A DNA stretch of 64,000 nucleotides from Diadophis punctatus similis (lineage: Eukaryota; Chordata; Lepidosauria; Squamata; Dipsadidae), in assembly GCA_023053685.1 (NCBI GenBank), contig JALIGW010000014.1, forward strand, positions 19,821,808 to 19,885,807. The letters run 5' to 3'. How positions within the stretch are numbered: position 1 is the stretch's first letter; each line of letters begins with the position of its first letter. Below, one piece after another: positions 43,213-53,061 of this stretch. The position numbers were made by a program, and so were the translations under genes. The notes under the pieces were generated by a model. That model searched no databases, was not told the origin of the DNA, and saw only the letters and a list, made by a program, of their open reading frames with translations.

Positions 43213-44029
43213 TATCTGTAATAATGCTGCCTCCACTCCTCTTCCCTCCCTCTTTGCATCACCTTAAAAACCTCTCTCCTCTTCTCTCCTGCACACCCTT
43301 AACAAAAAGATCCCTTAAACCTGCAGAGGGAGCTGGATGCTAAGCTGGTATATTAACCTGTCCTCTGGTTTTCCTTCTACCTCCCTCCCCCCTGTCCCCA
43401 ATTCTTCCTCTTAAAGAATGTTTTCGTATTTTCCAGTCCCAGTTTGCCAAGGCATCTTCCTCCTCCCGGTCCGAGCAAAGAGGTCAGTCGGCGCTTCCTC
43501 CAAGCGGCGCCTGCAGAGAGGGGCCTTTGGCTTTGGCCCAGCTCTCTGCTGAAGGATGGATGCTTCGTTGTGCTTCACCAGCCAAGGCACGGAACGCAGG
43601 CCGGTGTGTAAACCCATAAAAGGAGAGCCACGTGTCACCCTTGACCCACTTCGCAGGGTCAGTGCATATCCTATGCTCAATGACAAGTGACACGTTGCTG
43701 AAATGCTGCCGTTCCTGGAGAACTTTCACACACTGGTCTTGCAAAGAGTAAACAGAAAAAAGAAACACAACTCAAAATTAATCCACACGTTTCAATCTCT
43801 GACCTGGAGCCCAATCCCAGCGACGATGCTGACCTGCCAGATCAGCTGTTCCCTTCAGTGCCTTCTAACGTTTGCTTTCAAGAAAAGCACTGAAACTCAA
43901 TCCTAATTTAAAAACAACATCAAACCAACCATTCACCTCTAGTTGTTCCTACCCCCAAAAGTACTGGATCAAAAAAAAAAACCACTTGGGAAGATCAGGC
44001 GAGAATAGGATTTTCAATAAGAAATGTAT
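43213..44029. other. Single-copy island with a minus-strand acceptor-like site
   Basis: This stretch lacks the usual repeats and is richer in G+C between 43430 and 43700. On the minus strand a pyrimidine tract 'ttcttttttctgtttactct' followed by 'ttgcaag|ACCAGTG' (near 43745) precedes an open frame ('QCVKVLQERQHFSNVSLVIE', 'TDPAKWVKGDTWLSF') ending by 43484. I do not recognise the peptide and see no strong donor. It could be an exon of the minus-strand gene or chance. Confidence 0.25.
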
Positions 44030-44487
44030 CAAAACAGATGTTAAGACTTTGGAAAAAGTGCAGAGAAGATCAACTAAGATGATTAAAAGCCTGGAGACTA
44101 AATCATATGAAGAACGACTGCAGGATTTGGGTATCGCTAGTCTAGAGAAAAGAAGGACTGGGGGTGACATGATAGCAGTCTTCCAGGATTTGAGGGGCTG
44201 CCACAAAGAAGAGGGGCTCAACCTATTCTCCAAAGCACCCGAAGGCAGGACAAGAAGCAATGGATGGAAACTAATCAAGGAGAGAAGCAACCTGGAAGTA
44301 AGGAGAAATATCCTGGCAGTGACGACAATTAACCAGTGGAACAGCTTGCCTCCAGAAGTTGTGGGTGCTTCATCACTGGAGGCTTTTAAGAAGAGACTGG
44401 ACAGCTGCCTGTCTGGAATGGTATAGGGTCTGCTGCTTGAGCAGGGGGTTGGACTAGAAGACTTCTAAGGTCCCTTCCAACTCTATT
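44030..44487 (+). mobile_element. CR1 LINE 3' part with readable C-terminal frame
   Basis: The frame around 44040-44426 reads 'LEKVQRRSTKMIKSLETKSY', 'RLQDLGIASLEKRRTGGDMI', 'INQWNSLPPEVVGASSLEAF' and 'KKRLDSCLSGMV'. This is the post-RT C-terminus of CR1, here free of stops over about 120 codons. The 3' UTR follows to 'cttccaactctattc'. Confidence 0.9.
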
Positions 44488-44735
44488 CTGAAGTGAATTG
44501 ATCGATTGGGAGTCTATAGCTCCTGTGGCTTCAAAATCAACATTGGGGCTGCTGCTTAGTCATGTTTGTTCTTTGCTAATTGTGATCAGCATTTGTCACT
44601 TACTGTATGCCATGAACATGGATTACAATCCTAAAGGACTGTTTTCTCCCCTCCCCCCACCCAGGGATAAAATCCAAATGGAGAAAACAATCCCACGCAC
44701 AACAGTCCACAGTATAAACTCTGCCAAATACACAC

Positions 44736-45214
44736 TACAGATAAGACTTACAACTAAGCCCAAAATTTCCATTGCTAAGCAACACAGTTGTTGAGTGAGT
44801 TTTGCCCAACTTGCTTGCCGCTATTGTTAAGTGAATCACTGCAGTTGTTAGATTAGCAGGAGTGTCAAACTCACGGCATCACGTTGGCGTCACATGACGT
44901 ATTGTGACTTTTCCCCTTCGCTAAACCAGGGGTGGGTATGGCCAGCACATCCGGCCCACAGGCCTCAAGTTTGACACCCCTGCATTAGTAACACAGTCAT
45001 TAAGTGCATCTGGCTTCCCCATCAATTTTGCTTGTCAGAAAGTTGCAAAAGGCCCCGGGACAGCTGGAACCGTCATAAATACGTGTCAAGCATCTGAATT
45101 TTGATCATGTGGCCATGGGGATGCTGCAATGGTCGTAAAGTATGTAAAACAGTCATAAGTCACTTTTTTCAAATGGTCACTAAACAAATGGTTGTAAAAT
45201 GAGGAATACCTGTA
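44736..45214. mobile_element. Palindromic MITE split by a hAT MITE
   Basis: 'tacagataagacttacaac' at the left and 'aaaatgaggaatacctgta' at the right, with the family interior, interrupted in the 'gttgttagattag|taacac' block. Confidence 0.84.
44857..44982. mobile_element. 126-bp hAT MITE, reverse copy of 23060-23188
   Basis: Termini 'caggagtgtcaaactc' and 'gagtttgacacccctg' with variation ('caagtttgacacccctg'). The interior is the inverse of the 23.06 kb copy ('tcacatgacgtattgtgact' vs 'agtcacaatacgtcatgtga'). Flanks share only 'attag', so the duplication is diverged. Confidence 0.86.
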
Positions 45215-45311
45215 GAGCATGCCTTCGTCCTCAAGGCAGCTCCGATTCCTTTCTCAAAATTTACTTCTGAGCAAGTCTTCCTAATAGAGGGTGCCAATCC
45301 TTAACTCAGTT

Positions 45312-45519
45312 GCTATGGAGATTCTCAATCATCCAGGTGATGATGGTCCCAAAGATGTTTTTCCAAAGGGAACTGGACTTTCTTGGTTGTTTTCCTTGAA
45401 AATGTTCCGCTTCTCTGAATTGAAGAACTGAAGAAGCTTCTTGGATGAGAAGCAAAACGTTTTCAAGGAAAAAAACCCCAAGAAAGTCCAGTTGCCTTTT
45501 GGAAAACGTATTTGGGACT
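45312..45519. repeat. Foldback repeat, 'agcttcttggatgagaagc' family, copy 3
   Basis: 'ctatggagattctcaatcat' opening; arms 'gggaactggactttcttgg' and 'ccaagaaagtccagttgcc' around 'gaagaagcttcttggatgag'. Same family as the pair at 11.4-11.8 kb. Confidence 0.82.
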
Positions 45520-46139
45520 TAACTCAGTTCAGGTTCCTTGTCCCCAATGTTATTTTTTCAACAAGCTGGACACTGGTTCCCCAAGAGCAAAATAGCCCCT
45601 ATTGTTTCCAGCCAGGCCATAGCAAATTTGTCTCCTCCCTCCAGACCAAATTCTCCCTAGGGGCACAGAGTCTATTGTTCCCGCTAAGTCATTTGAAAGG
45701 GTTATTTTTTCCTTATTTCTTTTGTGTGTGTAGACACGAGGGGGAGAGAGTTATGTATTCTTCCCATGCATGAAATTAGTATGGAACGGAAGCAGAGTTA
45801 AAATAAAACCGTTTGCTCATTTCAGGGATTCAGCAGGCCACGCCCAGCATGGAAACAAAGGGGGAAAATGATTTTAGTCTCTACTGGAATCCAAAGGAAC
45901 TCTAAAATATTGAAGTACAGTGGGAATTCAACACTGTGGCTAAGAGCCATGTCCTCAGTGACTTTGGATCAGTCTGGCGTGCAGGACTGTTGTAGGGGGG
46001 GGGGGATGGGATCCTTCAAGCGAGATGAAACAGAAATCCAACACAGAAAATAAATGAGCATGCAACACAATAGTTCAGCAGGGACTTCAACATTAAAACA
46101 ATTACATTAATGAATTTAATGAATTAATTAAAATTAACA
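45520..46139. other. No gene seen
   Basis: No supported coding region. A G run at 45998-46006 and a short AATTAATT stretch near 46110-46140. Confidence 0.4.
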
Positions 46140-46246
46140 ATTAAGAACCATTTATCTGAAATGGTAGAGGGTCTCTTGCTCAAGCACGGGGTTGGACTAG
46201 AAGACCTCCAAGGTCCCTTCCAACTCTGTTATTCTATGTTCTATGT
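46140..46246 (+). mobile_element. CR1 LINE 3' end, short
   Basis: 'accatttatctgaaatggta', 'ggggttggactagaagacct', 'actctgttattctatgttct'. Only the last ~105 bases. Confidence 0.88.
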
Positions 46247-46395
46247 CAAATAAGTTATACCGAAGAACAAACCAGTCCTTTGCTTAGATTTTCTATCTCT
46301 CTCTAGTGTCTTCTTTTCCTGGTAAATCTTTGGATCAAAATATTTTTATTCTCTTTTCTTAGTATAAGTTTAATAAAAACTACAGAATTTTCACC

Positions 46396-46530
46396 TGGAC
46401 CACGGATGTCTTACCGTGGCAACTTCAAGACTTGTGGACTTCAACTCGATGCTGGCTGGGGAATTCTGGGAGTTGAAGTCCACAGGTCTTGAAGGTCTTA
46501 AAGTTGCCAAGGTTGGATAACCCTGGCCTA
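46396..46530. mobile_element. Small palindromic repeat, full copy
   Basis: 'ggcaacttcaagacttgtgg' with 'acttcaactcgatg' faces 'gttgaagtccacaggtcttg' around 'ctggctggggaattctgg'. Foldback of about 120 bases. Confidence 0.75.
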
Positions 46531-47161
46531 GAAGGTGATCCAATCCTGGCCAGCTTAGGGAGTCAGTTTCCTCCAAAGTGGCCCAAAATAGATGTTTATC
46601 ATAGACCTTCAAAGGAAAAATGCACAATCAGGGAAATGACTGGCGGGAAGCTGTGTCATTTGGAAGTTTCATCTGTATTTTCACCTGCCCCCCTTTGAAA
46701 ATCAAAGTCAGCATTTAGAGAAGTATCTCATTTATCCGTGTGCCATTCCATTTTCTTCTATCAAAATCTGTGGAATCCATAGCAGATGGATAATTTCTGA
46801 CCATTCCTTATATAAAATGGAAATTCTCCATTGTAGAGCAGAACTGGAAGCGATGCTTGTCCGGCTGAGCCCTTTGACGGAAACGCCAAAGTCTGATGCT
46901 TTGCTTGTGTATATGTTAATTTGTGTTGAACTATGACTGAGCTATTTTCAGAGCTCTCATGTTATACAATGTTACATCACATGCTGACACAGTAGGATCA
47001 TTGTTCTTCATGTGTAAATTACAAGTAATAATTTAAATTAGCACCCACCCAGCATTCTTAGAGCAAACTGACAAGGCACATTGGCTTAGCTTAATTGTGA
47101 AAAACTAGGCCCCATATCTTTTCCTTGTGCAATGTATAATTTTGACAAAGTATTTACATAA
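46531..47161. other. No gene seen
   Basis: Nothing coding. 46720-47100 is A/T-rich single-copy looking DNA. Confidence 0.4.
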
Positions 47162-47327
47162 TGCAGTAGAACCTCTGGTCACAAATGCTTCTGACCACTA
47201 CCAAATCGGGTTCGCCATTTTTTTTGTAAGCGGCAAATTTCCAAAATTAAGTTCGGGTCACGACCAAATCGGGTTACGACCAAAGTTATGGAACGAATTA
47301 TGGTCATGACCAGAAGTTATACTGTAC
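47162..47327. mobile_element. Tigger-like MITE, different family
   Basis: 'gcagtagaacctctggtcac' at the left and 'tgaccagaagttatactgta' at the right are inverted; the inside repeats 'cgaccaaatcgggtt'. CAGTAGAACCTC-type ends and a TA flank suggest a Tc1/mariner (Tigger) relative. Confidence 0.72.
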
Positions 47328-47545
47328 TGAATAACAGAGATGGAGGGGATCTTGGAGGTCTTCCAATCCAACCCCCTGCTCAAGCAGGAGACCCTATACA
47401 ATTTAAGATAAGTGGTTGTCCTATCAGTTTTTGAAAGCCTTCAGTGACGGAGCACCCGCAACTTCTGAAGGCAAGCCATTCCACTGATTGTTCTCACTGT
47501 CAGGTAGGATGGATCTCTCTTTCACATTTCTCCAAATGTTGGGGT
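47328..47545 (-). mobile_element. CR1 LINE 3' fragment
   Basis: 'gaataacagagatggagggg', 'ccaaccccctgctcaagcag', 'gacggagcacccgcaacttc' in inverse order. 5'-truncated. Confidence 0.87.
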
Positions 47546-47757
47546 GACAAATTTCTTGGAGGAAATTAAAACCAAAAAGTCATTTTCAGAAACAAAATTG
47601 TCCCCATGTTCGTGTAACATAGCATTAATTTAATTAATTAATATAGAATTCCCTTGAAATATGGTATTTTTGAGATGTGTTTTCCCAAGAAACAATTGAC
47701 CAGTGGAACGACTTGCCTCCAGAAATTGTAGGTGCTCCATCACTGGAGGCTTTTAAG

Positions 47758-48390
47758 GAGACCCCCTCCATCTCCTCCTTCTGCTGTCAGCCTCACGTTC
47801 CGGCTGGTGCCCGGAGTGCGAAGCTTGGAGCAGGAGAAGGGGGCGGTTGCGCAGGCTGGGCGGCTCGCGTAACCGCTCCCTCCTCCTTCTGCTGTCAGCC
47901 TCACGTTCCGGCTTGTGCCTGGAGTGCGAGGCTTGGAGCAGGAGAAGGGGGCGGTTGCGCAGGCTGGGCGGCTCGCGTAACCGCTCCCTCCTCCTTCTCC
48001 TGCCAGCCTCACGTTCCGGCTGGTGCCTGGAGTGCGAGGCTTGGAGCAGGAGAAGGGGGCGGTTGCGCAGGCTGGGCGGCTCGCGTAACCGCTCCCTCCT
48101 CCTTCTTCTGCCAGCCTCACGTTCCGGCTTGTGCCCGGAGTGCGAGGCTTGGAGCAGGAGAAGGGGGCGGTTGCGCAGGCTGGGCGGCTCGCGTAACCGC
48201 TCCCTCCTCCTTCTCCTGCCAGCCTCACGTTCCGGCTTGTGCCCGGAGTGCGAGGCTTGGAGCAGGAGAAGGGGGCGGTTGCGCAGGCTGGGCGGCTCGC
48301 GTAACCGCCCCCTCCTCCTTCTGCTGTCAGCCTCACGTTCCGGCTTGTGCCCGGAGTGCGAGGCTTGGAGCAGGAGGAGGAGGGGGCGGT
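47758..48390. repeat. Minisatellite, 108-bp unit, about six copies
   Basis: The marker 'cctcacgttccggctkgtg' starts at 47791, 47899, 48007, 48115, 48223 and 48331, exactly 108 bases apart each time. Units differ by a few substitutions, with no indels. Because 108 is a multiple of three, the array stays open in several frames on both strands, which explains the long frames here. GC-rich and CpG-rich. Confidence 0.96.
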
Positions 48391-48567
48391 TACACGTGCG
48401 CAGTAGATGTGCGCATGCGCGGTGCGGGTGCGTGCGTGGTGCAGGCGCGTGCATGTAGGTGTGGGTGCGCATGCGCAGGGGGGGTGCGCATTGCATTTTG
48501 CACGCGGGAGCGCTGGTGGGTGTGCGCGCGCCTATTTTTGGCACGCCGAGAGAAAAAGGTTCGCCAC
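48391..48567. mobile_element. hAT-like right end with GC-rich interior
   Basis: Ends 'aaaaaggttcgccaccgctg', like the right terminus of the hAT element at 9590-9971, and contains alternating 'gtgcgcatgcgc' purine-pyrimidine DNA. No left terminus is found before the minisatellite. Confidence 0.65.
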
Positions 48568-48910
48568 CGCTGGTGTAGGGTCTCCTTGTTGAGCAGGTGG
48601 TTGGACTAGAAGGCCTCCAAAGTCCCTTCCAACTCTTATTATTCTGATTCTGGGAGCATCCATTCCAAGTTGTATCTAGAGGACCTCAGATGGGAAGATT
48701 CTCTTAGGCCAGGGGTCGGCAACCTTAAACACTCAAAGAGCCATTTGGACCCATTTCCCAGAGAAAACAAAACACAGGGAGCCACAAAACCTGAGTGGGC
48801 GTGGCCAACTCAATGTCACTCACTCCCACTGAGTCACATGACCCCCCCAGCCACGCCTACCCATATTTTGTAGCTGTCTCTGTTTTCTTTTCTATGGGAA
48901 ACAGGTATCT

Positions 48911-49131
48911 CTCTCTCTTTTTTCCCCCCTCTCTCCCTCTCCCATCTCTCTCTCCCTCCCTCTCATCTCTTTCTTTCTCCCTTTCCCCATCTCTATCTCT
49001 CTCCCTTCCTCCCCCATCTTTCTCTCTCTCTCTCCCTCTCCCATCTCCCTTTCTCCCTCCCTCTCTCATTGCTCTTTCTCCCTGCCTCCCTCTCCCCATC
49101 TCTCTCTTTCTCCCTCTCTCTCTCTCTCTCT
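48911..49131. repeat. Polypyrimidine (TCTCCC)n tract inside the hAT element
   Basis: About 220 bases almost entirely C/T with irregular 'tctctccctctcccatc' units. Could form triplex DNA. Confidence 0.93.
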
Positions 49132-49135
49132 GTGC

Positions 49136-50103
49136 TGAGGAACGACCGCCACCCCCAGCGGAGGCTACCTTTTGGGCGACCCTCCTCCCCCTTGCGACTC
49201 CCTGGCTGGCTGTGGCGAGGCCAGGAGGGTGCGCGCGTGCAGGGAGACCCTCCTCAAGCGAGCGCCATAGGGCAGCAAAGGCACGCACAGGGCGGGCGGC
49301 TGCTCGCTTAAGGAGGGTCTTAACAGGACGCAAAAGGACGCGGCTTCTCTCCTGCCCTAAGGATCCGGTTATAGCCTTGCCGTATCCCCCCCCACCAGCA
49401 GCTCTTCGGCCGAGCGGGGAGGGCATAAGCTCCAGCCCAAAGTGAAAGCTGTCTTACTTGCAAATGTGGCGTGAAGGCAGGTACGCCTTCACCAGCCATC
49501 GCCTTGCCGTGCCACCCCCGCATGAGAGAAGGAGGGGGAGGGTCACCGGAGCCTTAGTGCAGGAGCGAAGCAGCCCTGTACCTGCCTTCATGCCACATTT
49601 GCATGTAAGGCAGCCTTCGCTTCCTGCCGCTTCGGGCTGGAGCTTATGCCCTCCCCGCTTGGCCGAAGAGCTGCCGGGAGAGGGACGGGACACGGCAAGG
49701 CGATGGCCGGATACATAGGGAAGGAGAGAAGCGGCCCTGTACCTGCCTTCACGCCACATTTGCGCGTAAGGCAGCTTTCGCTTCCTGCCGCTTCGGGCTG
49801 GAGCTTATGCCCTCCCCGCTTGGCCAAAGAGCTGCGGGGGTGGGGGGACACGGGACAAGGCAAGGCAATGGCCAGATCCTTAGGGTAGGAGAGAAGCCAC
49901 GTCCTTTTGCATCCTGTTAAGACCCTCCTTAAGCGAGAGGCCACCCACCCTGCGTGCCCCTTTGCTGCGCTTTGGCGCTCGCTTGAGGGTCTCCCCGTGC
50001 GTGCGCACCCTCCTGGCCCCGCCACAGCCAGCCAGGGAGTCATGAGGGGGAGGAGGGTCCGCCCGAAGGGAAGCCTCCGCCGGGGGTGGCGATCGTTCCT
50101 CAA
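49136..50103. repeat. Long imperfect inverted repeat (giant hairpin)
   Basis: Arm 1 (49136-49483) and arm 2 (49739-50103) are inverse copies, roughly 85-90% alike by eye. For example 'cttaaggagggtcttaacag' faces 'ctgttaagaccctccttaag'. The ~255-base spacer holds a third, direct copy of part of arm 2 (49577-49705). Confidence 0.9.
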
Positions 50104-50289
50104 CCAGTGCCGGAGAATCAGCCCCGGCCGCTTCTCCATTCCCGCCATCGCCCTTACCTTCTCAGGGCAGGGGAGGGAGGGGAGGGTGAGGGGCGGGGCC
50201 AGCCAGTGATGGGACAGGGAGCCACAGCTGAGGGCCCAAAGAGCCGCATGCAGCTCCAGAGCCGCAGGTTGCCGACCCCTGTCTTAGGC

Positions 50290-50818
50290 CAACCATGCTA
50301 GTGTCCTTAACTTTAAAAGAGTGATGACAACATTTTATCCCATAGATACAAGAATCCTCATGCAATTTTTTCCAATCTGGACCTTAGATACTAACCTTCA
50401 TTCTCCAGCCTCTCTTCCATTTTGTCTCCATTTAGAACACCAATCGGTCCAAGAACTAAAAACCAACCACCCAGTATGTGTTTTCCTTTCTCCTTGAATC
50501 CTAACCCCACACAGGTGGCTTCCCTCCATTGTTTTCACAACAACACTGAGCAAAACCATCCAGAGATCCAAACAAAACGAGCCATTTGCTGCAAGATCAA
50601 ACAAGCAAGGCGCTTGGGGGAATTCACACATGCAATCCAGGGTGGGGGAGATTGCACAGGAGGCAGCCTGGTGCCAGCGGCCATCAACATGCCCCAAATT
50701 CCTCACTGGGTATCCGAGAGATTTCCTGCTTTATCTGGCATTTCTCCCAAAAATCTACTAGGAAAAGAAAGTTAGGAGGAGGCGGGTGCATTGCCAAGCA
50801 AAGAACCAGCATCTAACA
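50290..50818. other. CR1-flanking repeat and unique DNA, no gene
   Basis: The first ~120 bases ('aaccatgctagtgtccttaa' onward) match 55064-55140. The rest has overlapping open frames on both strands with no motif or splice support. Confidence 0.5.
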
Positions 50819-50925
50819 CAGTGTTTCTCAACCTTGGCTACTTTAAGATGTCTGAACTTCAATTCCCAGAATTCTGGGAGTTGAAGGCCAGACAAATTAA
50901 AGTTGCCAAGATTGGGATCCAACAT
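50819..50925. mobile_element. Small palindromic repeat
   Basis: 'cagtgtttctcaaccttggc', 'cttcaattcccagaattctg', 'ggagttgaaggccagac', 'aaagttgccaagattggg': foldback of the same family as at 46396. Confidence 0.75.
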
Positions 50926-51315
50926 CACATTAATGTCCAAAGAGAAGTCCAACCAACACAAAACAGATTTTCTGTTGCAACTCCCTGAGTGCAATTGCTG
51001 AGAATGGATGGCGCTCCGTGTTGAGATGGGAAACCCACCCAAACGGCATTATAAGCTCTAAAATAGACATCCCTCCATTGTAGAAAATCTTTCCAAAGAC
51101 ACTTCAAGTCAGAGACAAAATGCACTGCATCAACGTTATAGTCCTTTCCCCCCAACTCTTTGCAAAAGGATTCCCCAAAGATTAACGGCAATGCCTACAG
51201 TGCCACTGAGTTCATAGATGATGGGTAGGATCTGAAATAAAAACAGAGCATTGGAAAGGTAGTGTTTGGCCATGACCATCACGGCTGCCATTTTGTGATG
51301 CAACAAGGCTCCCAT
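50926..51315 (-). other. Stretch with a minus-strand acceptor-like site
   Basis: On the minus strand 'ctgtttttatttcag|ATCCTACC' (about 51233-51213) is a good acceptor sequence. The frame starting at it reads 'ILPIIYELSGTVGIAVNLWG' and stops after 31 codons. Not recognised; may be a terminal exon or chance. Confidence 0.2.
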
Positions 51316-51722
51316 GGAGGTAGTCCTCGACCTACAACCCTTCAGTTAGTGACCATTTGAAGCTATAACAAGTACTGAAAAAAGTGACTCATGATCAGTT
51401 CTCGCTCTTACAACAGTTGTAGCATCTCCATGGTCAGGTGATCAGAATTCAGGAGCTCGGCAACCAGCATGGATTTATCATGATTGCGCCATCCTGCAGT
51501 CATGTGATCACCATTTGCGCCCTTCCCAGATGGCTTCCAACAAAGGAGGAATCTGGATTCGTTTAAGGACTACATGATTCATTTAGCAACTGCAGTGATT
51601 CTGTTAACGATCATAGCAAAAAAAAGGTAATAAAATTGGGCATGTCTCACTTAACAGCCACCTTGATTTACAGCAGAAATTCTGGCCCCAATTGTGATCG
51701 TAAGTTGAGGACTACCTGTAGT
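51316..51722. mobile_element. Palindromic MITE
   Basis: 'ggaggtagtcctcgacctac' to 'gtaagttgaggactacctgta'-type end (19 of the last bases match the left terminus inverted). Confidence 0.86.
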
Positions 51723-51798
51723 ATCCATTTTGGGAGTAGAAACCCCTACCCCTTGCATTCAGGATACTTCATGCATGCCCAACCCCAAATTATTTAAG

Positions 51799-52182
51799 TA
51801 CAGGGAGTCCTAAACTTACAACTGTTTGTTCAGTGACCATTCGAAGTTACAACAGCACTGAAAAAAGTGACTTATAACCATTTTTCTCACTTACGACTGT
51901 TGCAGCATCCACATGGTCACACGATCAAAATTTGTATGCTTGGCAACTGGCTCACATTTATGACGGTTGCAGCATCCAGGGATCATGTGATCCTCTTTTG
52001 CGACCTTCTGACAAGCAAAGTCAATGGAAGCCAGATCCACTTAACAACTGTGCTACTAACTTAACAACTGCAGTGATTCACTTAACAACTCTGGCAAGAA
52101 AGGTCGTAAAATGGGGCAAAATTCTCGCTTAGCCATGGAAATTTTGGACTCAATTGTAGTCATAAGTCGAGGACTACCTATA
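51799..52182. mobile_element. Palindromic MITE
   Basis: 'tacagggagtcctaaactta' to 'ataagtcgaggactaccta'. Full interior including 'ttctgacaagcaaagtcaat'. Confidence 0.87.
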
Positions 52183-52670
52183 TGTTGGAGCTGAATGTCC
52201 CCAACTGCAGAGCTCAACCACCAGGACCATCTGCAGGAGGGTCCAAGAAGGTTAGGATGGTGACCACAATCTCTTTTAAGACGCTCCTGATGTCAAATAA
52301 TACATGCACAACAATCAAGCTAAGAACGATTAAGGCTCTTCAAAGGAGAAGACAGATGCAAACGTCTCTAAATTTTGTTTGGTTCTTGAACCTATACCCA
52401 GAAGAAAATGTGTTATCTTTTGAAACCATCTTAGCATACTTGAGTGGCTGCTGTACATCAAAGCAAATTCCTTAAGGACAGGAATATTATTATTGTATTA
52501 TTTTAATGTCTGCATTCTTGCTCTCTGATGCAACTCTGTCTGTTTTTTTGCAAGCAAGGCTTTTGTGTAGTTGAGTGATATGTGCCAAATTCAGATCCAG
52601 GTCAGTGAAGTTATCTTTTCTAAAAATCATAATAATACAGTTGACTGCACTGAAGTAGTTGTTGTAATAT
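52183..52670. other. No confirmed gene; weak minus-strand exon-like frame
   Basis: Minus strand: pyrimidine-rich 'tctgtcttctcctttgaag' followed by an open frame 'VLSLIVVHVLFDIRSVLKEI' and 'VVTILTFLDPPADGPGG', then stop. Hydrophobic, unidentified. Too weak to call. Confidence 0.2.
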
Positions 52671-53061
52671 ACAGGAAGTCCTCAGATTATAACCACACTT
52701 GAGCCCTACATTTATGTTGCTAAGTGAGACATTTGTTAAGTTTTGCCCCATTTTATGACCTTTCTTGCCACAGTTGTTAAATGAATCACTATAGTTGTTA
52801 AGTCAGTAACACAACTGTTAAGTGAATCTGGCTTCCCATTGACTTTACTTGTCAGAAGGTCACAAAAATGGATCACATGACCCCGGGACACTGCAACCAT
52901 CATGAATATGAACCACTTGCCAAGAGTGTGAATTTTGATCACATGATCATGGGGATGCTGCAAACGCCGTAACTGAAAAACGGTCATAAGTCACATTTTT
53001 CAGTGCCATTGTAACTTTGAACAGTCACTAAATGAGCTGTTGTAAGTCTAGGAGTACCTGT
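52671..53061. mobile_element. Palindromic MITE
   Basis: 'tacaggaagtcctcagatta' to 'gtaagtctaggagtacctgta'-type end. One of three complete copies within 1.8 kb. Confidence 0.87.

Larger units (their letters stand above)
47690..48655 (+). mobile_element. CR1 LINE 3' part interrupted by a minisatellite and hAT-like end
   Basis: Left part 'gaccagtggaacgacttgcc' to 'ggaggcttttaaggagac'. Right part 'gtgtagggtctccttgttga' to 'cttattattctgattctg'. About 800 bases of GC-rich foreign DNA lie between, and about 30 CR1 bases are missing. Confidence 0.82.
48710..50281. mobile_element. 1572-bp hAT (Charlie-like) element with a long internal hairpin
   Basis: Exact inverted termini CAGGGGTCGGCAACCT / AGGTTGCCGACCCCTG and an exact 8-bp duplication 'tcttaggc' (48702-48709, 50282-50289). 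The related locus at 55.05 kb has a single 'tctcaggc' at the same place. The interior has a C/T tract (48911-49131) and two inverted arms of about 350 bases. The open frames crossing it have no transposase motifs. Non-autonomous. Confidence 0.95.

Noticed and set aside
43872..44426. 184-codon plus frame taken as a host gene
   Set aside because: The readable part is the CR1 C-terminal region; the first ~55 codons are unrelated flank.
47677..48609. Open frames of up to 310 codons on both strands with Arg/Gly/Cys-rich repeats
   Set aside because: Produced by the 108-bp minisatellite, whose unit is a multiple of three. No start context, domain or gene structure.
48795..50148. Several long frames across the hAT element
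   Set aside because: They cross the polypyrimidine tract and hairpin arms on both strands and contain no transposase motif (no DDE/RNase H-like region or BED finger).
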